64,000 bases of DNA. It comes from Isoetes taiwanensis. Lineage: Eukaryota; Streptophyta; Lycopodiopsida; Isoetales; Isoetaceae. Every line of letters starts with the position of its first letter. The first letter of the stretch is position 1. Of this stretch, positions 33,702 to 45,792 are shown piece after piece. The stretch spans positions 5,023,789 to 5,087,788 of the forward strand of contig JAJEKV010000012.1 of the NCBI GenBank assembly GCA_021234155.1, given 5' to 3'. Position numbers and translations under genes: made by a program. The notes below the pieces were generated by a model, which saw only the letters and a program-made list of their open reading frames with translations, had not been told where the DNA came from and did not search any database.

Positions 33702-36530
33702 GTTTTTTTTTTTTTTTTGAAGAAGCGTGTTTTACTTCATATTATACACTCAAAATATTATAAAGTACTTCCGAAGTAAGAAATGTCCCCTGAAGCATCA
33801 ATCACTTTTAGATGATCACTCCAAATTGGAATTTTAATACTATCAGGCCAATTGGAGATCTGAAAGCAATTATACAACTTCTTACGAATTTCTTGAAGCA
33901 TCACTTGAGAAGAAATACGCTTATCATAAAAGACCTTTCTTCGCCTTCGTTTCCATACACTCCATATTAGCCAAGACTTTGCCATGTGAAATGCAATCCT
34001 TTTAGAAGCAGTCCACCGATTTGGATAAATACCAAAAGAAAGTGCCGACTATCCAAAGATACTCCAAAAAGAGAATGCGGCCGGGACCTAAGACTACTCG
34101 ACTCGCACACAAATATAAAAAAGGCTCCAATGTTTCAATGCACCGCCACACATTGGGCAAAGTGGGCTTACTCCCCTTTTTTAAAGCGATGAACCATCTT
34201 ATTAACTCTCAAAGAGCGATGAATCACCGCCAAAGTAGAACATTTACCTTTGGAGGATTATATTTAGACCAAACAAGGTTCCGGATGGATTGCCATTGAG
34301 AAGGCAAAGTCCAGAAGTGCCATTTTCGAGAAGGTGATAAAGTACTTGAGGAGGTAAGCAAACCGTAGCATGAACTTACTAGCTTCTTGCCTTCTTTAAT
34401 ACCTTGAACAAAGTTCCAAATCTCTTGTTGCCCACCTTCTTGATTAGAGGAAGAGCACTTGCTACATAAGCCCATATATTGATATCTTTATCCAACAACC
34501 CATATGTCTCCTCGAAACCATTGCCAAGGAGCAATGTCAATACCAAAATATCTTTGTTGAATAGAAATAATACCGCTCTCCTCCACCTCGCTTTGGGAAT
34601 GCACATGCATAAATTCTACAACCGGGTGTAGTTGTCCATGAGTATACAAAGGCAACCACGTAAAGGGGAAGATGCCGGAGACAAGCTTCCCAATCAAATG
34701 TAATCACCTATTTGGACTACCTTCGGGCCCGAAGCAAAGCCTTTCAATCTTCGGAGAGGCATGTGAATAAGCTTTCAATGGATATAACAATGCCCAAGGG
34801 AGCTCAATTCTCACACCTCGCTTATGAAAAACCATACACTTCTTTACTGATTGTTTAAGTAACTTCATACCTGGTGATGCACAATCATCTTTCAACAAAC
34901 TGAACAATAGCTTAGAAGCTAAGACCTTACCCTGTAAAGAAAGATCCAACATACCAAGTCCTCCTTGTTGTTTAAACAACATATATTTCTTCCACGCCAC
35001 CTTCACAGTGCCTCCTTGATCGGTACACCATACAAAATCTCTTACAATCTTTTTTATCTCTGCAAACTTAGAAGCTGGAGCCAATAGAACCAAAACCAAA
35101 TAAATATGCGTATTGTTCAGTACTGACTTAGCTACTTGAATTCTACCTGCCAAGGATAACTTTGAGCCTCTCCACCAAATCAGTTGCCTTTATAAATTTA
35201 AGATAATTTCATCCCATGCTTCATTCATGTCAATATCTAGACCAAAGGGGACTCCTAGAAGCTTTGTCTTTGCAGATGGTAAAACAACCTTCCAGGCATA
35301 CTCATATAAAAAATGCGGAGCTGCTTCCTTCCCCACCCATAAGGCACTACACAGCCCAATTAAGGAGACAACCAGATGCAATTGAAAATATATCCAAAAT
35401 CTTTTTGATTATCTGCACATTATTCTCTTCACCATCCACTAGCAAGAAGGTATCGTCTGCAAACTGATTAACCAAAACCTGTTCACCTTCCACAAATAAT
35501 AATCCTTTTACCAAACCATCCTTTTCAGCCTCATGCAATAGTTGCGAAAGTCCTTCTGCCACTATAGTAAACAAAAAAGGAGCTAAAGGGCAACCTTGCC
35601 TAATTCCACGTTCAATTGGAAAAAGCACCAATGGTTCTCCATGATATAGTACTACCCCCTTTGCATAGAAGATTTTGACCTGAACATTGGGCCCAATGAA
35701 CTCCTTCATATGCTGCCACTATATTATGAAAAATTTGCCGACCTGGAATTAAGCTTTGACCGAGCCAAAGATCTATTCTCAATCCAAAAAACTGTTTTTA
35801 AGTCTTTTCAGATAGGCTTTTGCAATAATTTTGTAGATAGTAGATAGAAGAGTTATTAGCCAATCATGAATGCTCACGTGTTCTTTCACTTTAGGAATAA
35901 GAGAAATCAAACCCGTATTCAAAATCCTATCAAATTGATGTGAAGTACACAAATCTTTGTATGCCTCCATAATGCTCATTGACGTCCATTCCCAATACCT
36001 TTTAAAAAATTCTACGGGGATACCATCCATACCGACATTTATCCGAAGTTAACTCAAATGTTGTTTTTCGCAATTCGGACATGGACGGATTGGGGCCTCT
36101 AACAATTGAGATTCCTCTTGTGAAAGAATTGCATGAACCTTACAAAGCACAATATCCAGATACATCTTCATGAGGCAAGTGTTTGACCTAAAAAAAAAGT
36201 TTCAAAGTATTGAGTAAGGGACTGCTTAATCTCATTTGGCTCTGTCATCATTACCCTCCCATCCCAAGCAGAGATAAAGAGTGCATAGTAGCGGCATACC
36301 TCTTCGCTTTGAAGCTCTAAAAAAAATTTTATTACAACGATCTCCATCTTTTAGCCGTGTTAATCCAGATTTAACTTCGTCTTTGATTGAATTTGGGCCA
36401 CTTGAAGACCACGAATAGCATCAATAACCTCGTTGCAATCTAAAAGAGTCCGTACCCACTTTCTTAAGCTCCTCTAATTCAAAGCATATAACTTACTTAA
36501 TGTCTCTTTTTCTTCACGAACTCGTTGCGC
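33702..36530 (-). mobile_element. L1-like LINE, 5'-truncated, with poly(A) tail, inside the GC-rich LINE
   Basis: A run of T at 33703-33718 on the plus strand is the poly(A) tail. Upstream of it on the minus strand lies a decayed ORF2. Composition changes sharply at both ends from GC-rich to AT-rich. The endonuclease start of the host LINE lies to the right of it and the rest to the left, which shows the nesting. The 5' boundary near 36530 is approximate and I found no clear target-site duplication. Confidence 0.8.
33758..36030 (-). pseudogene. L1-like ORF2: RT and C-terminal zf-RVT region, many breaks
   Basis: Fragments in order: DGIPVEFFKRYWE...ILNTGLISLIPK (36030-35779); GIRQGCPLAPFLFTIVAEGLSQLL and NQFADDTFLLVDG with the catalytic FADD (35709-35347); MAGRIQVAKSVLNNTHIYLVL...FVWC (35153-34704); then zinc-binding-reverse-transcriptase-like pieces, and a C-terminus with KSWLIWSVWKRRRRKVF (33985-33758). 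This is the usual plant L1 ORF2 order. The gene is split over several frames. Confidence 0.85.
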
Positions 36531-37107
36531 TCCCCACCTTTTCGCAAAAATCTTGACATTTGCCAAAGCCTGGGTGTTCCCATGTCTCCATGAGGAAGAT
36601 AAGGTCCATGTCCACAGCTACTAAATTGAGGCTATCGCCCTTCTGCCACGGGAAACCCCGACAGTCCAGACCACCACCCGGAGGCACAATTCCTATTGAG
36701 CGATCGGAGATGCTTGTGTAGTGTGTGTCACGGAAGGACCCGGCAGCGGGAGCGGATCGAGTTATGGGGCGGACTTCGGACAAGCGTAAGGCGAGGCAAA
36801 GGACAAAGATTTGGCCGGGAGCGTAATCGAAGTTGTAGGGGAAGATTGCAGGAGGAGGAGCGAGGCGGGCGGGGAGGGTAGCATTTGGGTGAGCAAGTCG
36901 CGCCTCTACGCGATTTGGTCGACGGCGGGCATCCCCGACCGGGCGAACTCCGCGTCGCGGGCCCCGCTGTGACCGAGTAAGATCCCGCTCACATCTGAGG
37001 AGATGTTCCCTTGATAACTTGCCATGTCGCAAGTATGGCCTCGAACTTGTGCATCCACAACCGTGAACACCACGACTTCGGTACGTGGCACGGTATTTGG
37101 ACCCCAT
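36514..37107 (-). pseudogene. LINE ORF2 start and first part of endonuclease
   Basis: A long minus-strand open stretch, GC-rich, ending in DMDLIFLMETWEHPGF, which resembles the start of a LINE endonuclease where E-T-W holds the catalytic Glu. The matching downstream half resumes at 33701 on the other side of the L1-like insertion. The N-terminal 150 residues are Arg-rich and not recognised. Confidence 0.55.
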
Positions 37108-37233
37108 GGGCTGGTCACGTAACTAAGCAGTCTGGACGGGGAAGCGTCATGTGCCCAAGGATATGTGTGTGTATCTTTGGGTGAGATTCTCCCGGCTCTT
37201 CCCCGGGCCCCAAACTACCGGGTTGTGGCTCCG

Positions 37234-37951
37234 TCACCGCGCTCCGCGAGCTCGGCGTCCGGTGAGGGCACCGCCCACTCCGCCTAGTGGTGGCTGCACG
37301 CATGATGATGGTGCGGCGGGGCGGGGCCGCGGCTGTCGGCGTTCAGGTTGACCAGGTGACCCCGATTGACGTCTTGCAGGTTGTTGGGCTCGCGGTACTG
37401 TTGTGTCATGTGTTGCGGCTTCTGTTCTCTGAAGTCTGGAGCTCAGCTCTTGCAAGGCTTGGTCCTGTTTTGCCATCTCCCACGTGCAATGCCGCCATTG
37501 TTCATGCGCCTCTGCATGGAGGCCCTTGCCTTGCTGGGCAACGATAGATCGAAGCTCCTACATTTCCCGGTCCCGTGCCAAATCCTTCTTCCGAAGGGCG
37601 CTCAGTTGCTGCCTGGTTAACTTCTAAGGCAACCTGCAACCTCTGTCTTGCAGCGGTAGCCTCCTCAACTTCGAACTGGAGTGTGGCCTGTGCTCGCCGT
37701 GCCATGGCATTGGCTTCATCGATCTTGATGCGGAGCTGAGACGTGATTGCAAGTGTCTCGCGCTCTGCCCGGTCCCTGTCCTGTCTCGCAGCGTCCAGGG
37801 TATCCACGCGAGCCTGCATGTCTGCGAGCACCTGCCGGTCTTGCTGTCTCTCAAAGTGCACCAAGCGGATGCTGTCGTCCACCTGGCGTGCTTGGGTCTC
37901 CAACTCAGTGATCTGTTGTTTTGCTATCATCAACTGTCTATGCTCTTGCAT
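37234..37951 (-). pseudogene. LINE ORF1-like coiled-coil region
   Basis: Two minus-strand frames. The first (37951-37502) is a long heptad-like helix rich in Gln, Arg, Glu and Ala (IAKQQITELETQARQVDDSI and RAERETLAITSQLRIKIDEA). The second (37476-37234) continues with QELSSRLQRTEAATH and then a Pro/Arg/Gln-rich basic tail. A coiled coil followed by a basic region is typical of LINE ORF1 RNA-binding proteins. Assignment rests on position and composition. Confidence 0.55.
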
Positions 37952-38029
37952 TCATTTGAATGCAAAAGAGCGAAACAGAACCCATGAAAACACACTCTCG
38001 GGCCAACGAAGGGCAACCCCTCGCAGCAT

Positions 38030-39146
38030 CGTGTTGGATACTGTTTCCTCTTTGGGCTGCCTGTCACACTATTCGTCAATGTGAATCTCCTGTTATAGGG
38101 CTCATGTCTAACTTTTTGGATACTATTATTGGGCTGCATGCCGCGCAATTTGTCAATGTGAATGTCATGTTATAGGGTCATGTCTAAGTTTTTGGATACT
38201 ATTGCCCCTTTGGACTGCCTATCGTGCTACTTATCAATATGAATCTCCTATTATGGAGCTCATGTCTTAACTTTTTGGATATTATTGCCCTTTGGGCCTG
38301 CCTGTCACGTTATTTGTCAATGTGAATATCTTGTTATAGGGTTTATGTCCAGCTTTTCGAATATTATTGCCCTTTGGGCTGCCTGCCACATTATTTGTGA
38401 GTGTGAATCTCTTGTTATAGGGCTCATGTCCAATTGCCCTTTGGGGCTGCCTGCCGTGCTATTTGTTAATGTAAGTCTCCTGTTATAGGGCCCATGTCTA
38501 ACTTTTTGGATACCATTGCCCTTTGGAACTGCTGGCCGGCATCCAAAAGGTTTGACATGAGCCCTATAACAGGAGATTCACATTAACAAATAGCACGGCA
38601 GGCAGTCCCAAAGAGCAATAGCATTCAAAAAGTTAGACATGAGCCCTATAATAGGAGATTCACATTGACAAATAGAACGGCATGAAATCCCAAAGGGCAA
38701 CAGTACTCAAAAAGTTAGACATGAGCCCTATAACAAGAGATTCACATTGACATATAATGCGACAGCAGCCCCAAAGGGCAATGGTATTCAAAAAGTTAGA
38801 CATAAGACCTATAACAAGAGATTCACATTGACAAATAATGTGGCAGGCAGCCCCAAAGGGCGATAACATCCAAAACGTTAGACATGAGCCCTATAACAAG
38901 AGAATGACATTGACAAATAAGGCGACAGACATGATCCCTATAACAAGATATTCAAATTGACAAATGACAAATAGTGCAATGGGCAGTCGTAAGGGGAAAT
39001 ACTATCCAAAAAGTTGGACATAAGTCCTATACAAGAGATTCACATTGACAAATTCCTTTGGGACTGCCAGTCGTACTATTTGTCGATGTGAATCTCATGT
39101 TATAGGGCTCAGGTCTAACCTTTTCGTTACTATTGTCCCTTTGGGG
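38030..39146. repeat. ~80-bp satellite array with two strand switches
   Basis: Six units run in the plus sense (about 38050-38535), seven in the minus sense (about 38540-39055), and one plus unit follows (about 39056-39146). Each has TGTGAATCTCCTGTTATAGG, GCTCATGTCTAAC, TTTTTGGATACTATTGCCC and CTGCCTGCC-like parts. The array fills the space between the LINE 5' end and the truncated LTR at 39147. Confidence 0.85.
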
Positions 39147-39357
39147 CCGTCTCTCTGTTCTTCCCTCTCTGCTCAGATAACACAGTGATGATAATGCCCA
39201 CAATGCATACGTGCAAATATCCTGCACGCGTGCATGCGCGTATATCACTCTATATACGGTACATGATGATTGTAGTGAGTGGTGACAAGTGTGGTGAGTG
39301 GTGACGAGTGTGGTGAGTGTGGTGAGTGGTGAGTGGTGAATGGTGATCACCCCAACA
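39147..39357 (-). repeat. 3' LTR, truncated
   Basis: Matches 47564-47774 over 211 bp. The last ~140 bases expected of the LTR are missing; satellite sequence begins exactly at the break. Confidence 0.8.
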
Positions 39358-39835
39358 GTGGCGGCCACAGTGGGAAAATGTGCCACTCCGTGGCGGAGAA
39401 CCCACAACAACAAAAATACTAATATGGTCATTGGGACATGTCCCCAAATGACACATTTACATCCTCCTCAAATTCAAATGACTGATACAAACACACTGGT
39501 CCAAAATGACAGTGACGAAACAGAGCCTCTGTAACTGTGGCAAACTTTGAAAGCTGATATCTTGAGTTCCAGACCTCCGTTTGACCTGCACCATAGCTCG
39601 TTGGATTCGTATCGCCGAGATGTAGGATAGATTGTGTATTATGGAACTGTCACCACCTGTTTTTACAGAAAAACGACCTGCTGTAACCCAAAAATTCTCC
39701 ACAATTCTCTGTAATTGGAGCTATGCCAAATCTGAATCCTTTAGAAAAGCACTTCTCTTTCAAAATAAGGCCTGAAATCCTTTCCATGCCTGGATTTAGA
39801 GAACAAATCTCCTTCCCCGTCTCCTTCTAGAGTCA

Positions 39836-40902
39836 TCAACCAACTCCAACCCTATGAAGCAAACATCTTCCAAATAGGAGAATGCTGATAACATGTAATA
39901 GCAAAAAGTGTGGCCAAAGAACAAGCCACAGTCCAACAACCTGCTCAAATATTACTGCACTAGCATACCAATGTGGCAAATCTGATGTAATATAATAGAA
40001 CTTGCTAAACTGACCTATTCCAGGTAGCTTATTAGTCTCACATGGTGCAAACAAACCTTTATGAGCATCTTTGGCTGCTGCATACTGAGATAAAGTGCTG
40101 CTCATGTCCAATTTCCCTTCCTTTATCACATACTCATGCTCAAATTTACTCACCTCTTCCACACTTCCATGCTCAAACATGAAAGGAACTAATTTTCCTT
40201 GATTCTTAGACTTGTTCGGACTGCTCAAAGCATAAAACATTAGCAATTCTAGCTCACGATTTAGTGCCAAATCATTAAAGCGAGCAAATTTCTCCATTTG
40301 AGGCATGTAACAGTCTTGTTCAGCTGGTACACATGTCTCAAATCTGAAAGTTTCATAAAGAGGACTGCTGTCATGACTGTCACTAATTTCAAGAGCATGT
40401 AACATATCTCCAGAGTGGTCAAATGCTAAAATATCAATGCTTTCCACCCCTAGCTCATATAATAATGGTTCATCATCATCCAAAATTGTTTCATATGTGT
40501 GAAAAGTCTCAAACTCAGGGCTGCTCAAGCATCTATCACTTTCTTTCTCATGACAATGCTCAAACTTATCATTTTCACATAAAAGAACATGCTCATACTC
40601 TTCAACCATGTGAGATGTGATTAGATTTACCTCATTTCTGTTTGTCCCATCCATGCTTGATTTCAGAGGATGATCTATACTCACTCCGCTGCCCGTATCT
40701 ATGTTTGCTCCTTTGATTAAATTCCCGTTCATACTCACATCGCAAAGAAATAGCCCTGGATCCTTGGACTGCCGGGCTGGTGGCTCCATTCTACTCTTAT
40801 TAGTATCATTTGAGACGATTTGTTGGACTGAAATTTCTGATTTTGTTCTTCCCCCTAACTCTTGCAACATATTGGGAGAATAATGCATCAATTGCTCAAG
40901 AG
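39836..40902 (-). pseudogene. Gag-Pro C-terminal part with aspartic-protease-like motif
   Basis: About 350 codons open on the minus strand, continuing the frame of the gag end across the CACTA insertion. NGNLIKGANIDTGSGVSI contains the D-T-G triad of a retroviral-type protease. The rest is acidic and not recognised (many Glu/Asp/His), ending in a hydrophobic stretch. No RT motifs follow, and the element's 3' LTR comes about 480 bases later. Confidence 0.65.
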
Positions 40903-40924
40903 TAACACTACAAGAGAATGAGGG

Positions 40925-41245
40925 TTTTTTGTCAGAAAAATCGTCAGATGGTCTTCACAAAACAGACAACTGTCCAGATCCTACTGGGACGAATATTATC
41001 TGACGATTGAGTGTCAGAAAAATCGTCAGAAAAATCGTCAGTTCTTCTGACACTCAATTGAGTGTCAGAAAAATCGTCAGTTTTTCTGACGATTAAGTGT
41101 CAGAAAAATCGTCTGTTTTTCTGACGATTAAGTGTCAGAAAAATCGTCAGGAAAAACGTCAGAAAAAACGTCAGAAAAATCGTCAAAAAAACGTCTGAAA
41201 AATCGTCAGAAAAATCGTCACAATTTTCGTCAAAAAAATCGTCTA
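40925..41245. repeat. Left subterminal repeats of the CACTA element
   Basis: Many closely spaced TCAGAAAAATCGTCAG and TTTTTCTGACGATT copies in both orientations, about 15-20 bp each. In En/Spm elements such repeats bind the transposase-associated protein. Confidence 0.85.
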
Positions 41246-44200
41246 GTTTTTCATTATTTTTTCTTTTGCGAGGGGTCTGTTTGCATTTTGTTTTAATTTG
41301 CATTTTGTCTGCAATTCTGAATTTTGTATCGATTTGCACTTCGTCTTCATTATCTATTTAGTAATGCGCCTGAGTTTAACATGAATCTAGACTAGAGCAT
41401 CTGTAAAACAAGAACGCCTTTATTTAATTGTAATCATAATTACATGTAACAATCTTTAGAATGCCAAGAAGTATAATGTGGCAAGATGCTTCTTCTTCAA
41501 AACATGTTCTATATTCCTAAACAAGTAGCCTGCGATCTGCATCCTGCAACCTACAACAATAGAATGTTGAACCAAGCAATAGCAAAGTGCGCAGTGGTGA
41601 ATGCACGAAGGAGCAGTCCCTCTTCGATAAGCCCCTTTCTCTTCATTGCACCTGCAACATTTGATAAAACAACCCCCTGCCAACAACCCGGACATTATGG
41701 TCAGTCTTAAAGACAGAAAGAAAATAGAGTGATTAATTGAGAAATCATTTTAGGGACTTAACCACATTGCAGTAAATTATGAATTATGAACATTCAAGGC
41801 CTCAAACATCTCACTTGATATGTCTATGAACCAGTAAGAAAAAATCAGCAAGAGAGAGAGATCAAGGTAAAGCAAACACTGCTGATCTCATTTTTCAATA
41901 TCAAGGAAACACAAGCTTCTCCTTTAGTATAAGGATACACTTAGACTATGTAGCATCTAAATACAACCGTATAGGAACAAAGCATGTAGCTATAGCCATT
42001 AATTCCAGCATATCCAGTTCAACAAGAACTCGGTCTATCAACATTTAGCATTCTCTTAAATATGCATTTGGCACTTTAAGAAACCATGTAAGCAGCATTT
42101 CTATTTTCTTACATACCTTAAAATTTTACCACGATAATCGAAGCCATTTCTGTCTTAGAAGTATAATAAAATCTGCCAAACATTGCCATAAAAGTCAAGC
42201 ATTCTCCAACATGATTAGAAGCATGAAAGCTTGTTCTTGCACCATAACCAAAGAGATCTGTCTTTATCTATTCAATGGCTAACCTTAAAACTTTCCATGG
42301 CTGAGAATAAGCATTCAGGCTAGAGTACCATATTACTATAGACTAACCAGAAAATATGCGCTCGGACAATAATAATTATTCCTGCCATTTGAGTGTCCAC
42401 ACTGCACCAGAGCTGCAACAAAGCACCTGTTTGTCAACCCCTGTTTGTCACAATTTTTGGATCTGGCAGGCCCATTTTTGGATCTCTGTTCAGCCCAGTT
42501 ATGAACATTTAAGACCATTTTGAGGACATCTTTCTAAAACTCTATCTTTTTGCCAATGAAGCAAGAATTTTGCAAAGGTTTCACATCCTAGATCATATAT
42601 TATTTCTCAAATGTAAAATTGTAAAACCATAAGAACCAACCTGGTTTATTTGCTCCAAGCTTATGTATTTTGTCATGATCTGGCACAACCGAACTGAAGC
42701 CCAACAGGAGCCGTTTTAGCACAAGTCTCCATCACCTTGGTACAAATGAGCTTGTTTAAGTCATTTCAAAGCACAAAGACCATTTTCGGCAGAACTGGAC
42801 CACCTGGTCTTAGCGCATCACAGGTTCAGGCTATCTGCAGATGTGTAGGCGGCCATTTTAGGCATAACACAGCTATCTAGGTATACCGGAACATAACCAA
42901 ATCGTTATCCTAACAGATCCGACAAGCTATTTTCGCATGGCATAGAAGTCCAGCTTATTTTCCACTGCAACGGGCAGATTCAACATGTACTTTTGGCTGC
43001 TACCACTCCATGTTTGCTGCGACCACAGTGGCCGCTTGGCGGCCATGGACAAATCCATTTTTGATCTAACAACATATGCCCTAAATCGACCTTGAATATT
43101 ACCTACCATAAATATATAGTCTGGACGCCTGGCCTGCTGGACCCAGTGGACGGCAGCGATGAAGATCGTGAGAGAGGGAAGAAGAAAGAAAGGAAAAACG
43201 TAACAGGACAAATGAATAAAAACCTAAACCTAATAAGAAACGAAACATAATAAACCCAAGTAAAAAAAAAAAAAACAATTACTATAATACACCAAATATA
43301 TAAAGCCCAAGAAAAAAAAAATTCCGGCCCCTGCCGGCAATTCGCATGAAAATATTTTTATCCCCGGTAATTTCCCTACGTACATATTTTTGTTGCCGCA
43401 ACTACTTCCTACAATTTTTTTTTTAACCGAAAATATCAATTTTCAATCGTTAGTCTGCTTAACTTCCTAGGAATTTGGTGCACGCTGCTTGAAAGTTTTC
43501 AAAGGTCAGACATCACCATTATTAGTTTTTTTTTTTTGCAATAAAGCAAGGAATACCATCAAATTTTTGTAAAGGTCATGTGTAACCTTATGACACTTAT
43601 TAGGAAGCCAAATAGTTACCTACACCAACAATTCTAGGGCAGAATTCAGATTCAATTTTCTTGTCAAATGTCATACTCCCAAATAGAAAGCATTTTGTAT
43701 TTCTGAATATTACTTATCTTTGTCAACCATTAAAACCATGTGCGGGATTTGAATCCCTATTTGTGCTTTGTGATGCTATGTAAGATATTATATTAACAAT
43801 AATATCTTGTGTTTAATTTGCTAGATGAAATTCCAACACCAGTGTATAAACTGAAGACAATTCAAGTCAGTCTAAACAGTTCTTGCAAATTTACAACATT
43901 TTATATTGAGGCACTTATGCAATGTAGACTACTACTTCATTGTGAATACAATATCCAGCAATTAACAACAAACCTTAGTGTAAAAAACCTTTGAAGAATA
44001 AAACTTGATCAAAGCATCGAATACCAACTGTGTCCCATTTCTATACATCTTAGGGTTGTTATAAGATCAGACCCGGCTCTATTGCCGGACCGATCTCACT
44101 GGTTACCAGGTTTGTCAAGGTCTCATTAGACCGACAAGTTTAAACACGAAAAAGGCTCCAAGTTCTTGGGTCGACTTCCCTGTATTTCAGTATTTCTATA

Positions 44201-45204
44201 AATGAATATTTTTTGATGGTTTCTTCACAATGCAACCACCTTTATTGTTGATATTTACAACCATTGTATTTTCCAATGGTTCTTATATAAACAACCTGCT
44301 TATATGGTTCCATAGTTACAACCATATGTGTATACCCTTTTGTTTATGTGATCAAGAGATCATAGCACCATAACAGGGCATCTTAACAGTTAGATTTTCA
44401 CAACCATTAAGTTGTCCTTGCAATCTCCTTCAACCTACACTGTAATTTATTTAACTCGATCCCTTAATACTGCCTAGGGATATCTTCATGAATTATGCTT
44501 TAAAACTGTAAACACAACACCTTATGTCTCACAATTCATGAGATTATGATATGAACCAAATAAACATCTAATTGTCAATATTTCCAACATACTAAAGAGC
44601 ATTCTCAAGCATTTTGCCAAATGCAGCTGCAAGCATGATATACGGCTAAAAAACTAAAAGGCAATAAGCCCTAACTTTTTTGAAAAACAATATACGATAT
44701 CCATTAAGGATCATGAAAGTTTGAAAGGTCAAATATTCCCCATTATCCATTTTTTTGCCAAATACAAGGCCTTAGAGTTACCCCCTAAGTAGTATTATTA
44801 TTTGTTATCCATGTCATCTTCTTGTTTCTATCCATGCCATCTTTCAATCATTTGATGGTCCATGTATACTGACCTTGTCATATGTCTTGTTTCCAAGTGG
44901 GTATCCAGCTTAGGAACTTGTAAAAATCCTATTGAATTTCCTCGTATAGTTCATCATTCCTTATAAGTTTCAATAAAAATACATCAACTTATGGATATCA
45001 TAGCTAGCATGCAGTCGTTTGACAATTCAAAGACTATAGTCTGTTAGGGATGGAAATTTTCAGATTGTTTTCCCCCAAAAACTTAATCAACTTGGTCAAA
45101 TAATACACCATTGGACAGGTCGAGGGGTTAGCTTTTCAAAATATCAAATTTCATCTACAATGGACTCTTGGATGAAATTTTATGACTAAAATTGTAATAG
45201 TGCT
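41246..45204. other. CACTA interior, no recognised coding region
   Basis: AT-rich. Short open frames (41456-41695, 42927-43211 and others) show no family resemblance. A sequence with GACCGATCTCACTGG and CATTAGACCGAC near 44085-44140 looks inserted but is unassigned. Confidence 0.5.
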
Positions 45205-45530
45205 ATATTCTGACGTATTCTCTGACGATTTTTCTGACGATAAACTTGACACAAGTTTTGACGAAAATCCTGACGCTTTTTCAGACGTTTTTTCTGACGC
45301 TTTTTTTGACGCTTGTTCTGACGAAAAGTCTGACGCTTTTTCTGACGTTACATTTCTGACGATTTATGTGACGTACAGCCTGACGTATATTTCTGACGAA
45401 TAATCTGACGAAATGTCTGACGTAAATTTGTCAAAAAAATCGTCAGAAAAGCAATCGTCAGAAAATTCGTCAGCGTATTCGTCAGGCAAAAATCTCTTTA
45501 GTCAGTCTGACGATTTTTCTGACAAATAAT
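45205..45530. repeat. Right subterminal repeats of the CACTA element
   Basis: More than fifteen TGACG-centred copies (TCTGACGATTTTTCTGACG and variants), switching orientation near 45430. They are more diverged than on the left. Confidence 0.85.
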
Positions 45531-45551
45531 AGCCATTCTCTTGTAGTGTAA

Positions 45552-45792
45552 GTGTAACTTTAGTGGCCAAAACTTGGCTGATCACATTCTCTTCATTTTG
45601 AATTTCCTCATCCACCATAGGAGGCATCACTATGGGCTGATTTTCTTCTATAGACTGAAACTGTTCTGTAGGCAGCACATTGAATTGCACCTTCTTAGGT
45701 GCTGACACCTTCAAAGCTTGTTCCTTCAAAGCCTTTGGAAAAGAGGTCTTAGACTTCTCTGCTATTGGCACTACTCTTGGTTCTTGAACCAC
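45552..45792 (-). pseudogene. Continuation of gag up to the CACTA insertion point
   Basis: The minus-strand frame VQEPRVVPIAEKSKTSF...VLATKVTL is one frame off from the main gag frame, so a small indel lies near 45790. At 45551 it runs into the CACTA terminus, which adds foreign codons and a stop. Confidence 0.7.

Larger units (their letters stand above)
30403..37951 (-). mobile_element. GC-rich LINE (non-LTR retrotransposon), split by an L1-like insertion
   Basis: Minus-strand order: coiled-coil ORF1-like region, endonuclease, RT, C-terminal zinc-finger region, then a 3' hairpin and a (CCTT)n tail. An unrelated poly(A)-tailed LINE occupies about 33702-36530. The family is visibly GC-rich compared with the host sequence. 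Numerous frame breaks make this copy inactive. At least three short 3' fragments of the same family occur elsewhere in the window (11900, 14600, 50635). Confidence 0.88.
40906..45548. mobile_element. Non-autonomous CACTA (En/Spm) DNA transposon, 4,643 bp
   Basis: The ends are perfect 15-bp inverted repeats, CACTACAAGAGAATG at 40906-40920 and its complement at 45534-45548. Each is flanked by TAA (40903-40905 and 45549-45551), the 3-bp target duplication expected for CACTA elements. Arrays of TGACGATTTTTCTGACG-like motifs occupy both subterminal regions. No transposase (TNP2-like) is encoded inside. The interior is AT-rich unrecognised sequence. Removing it with one TAA restores the host retrotransposon frame. 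Confidence 0.93.
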
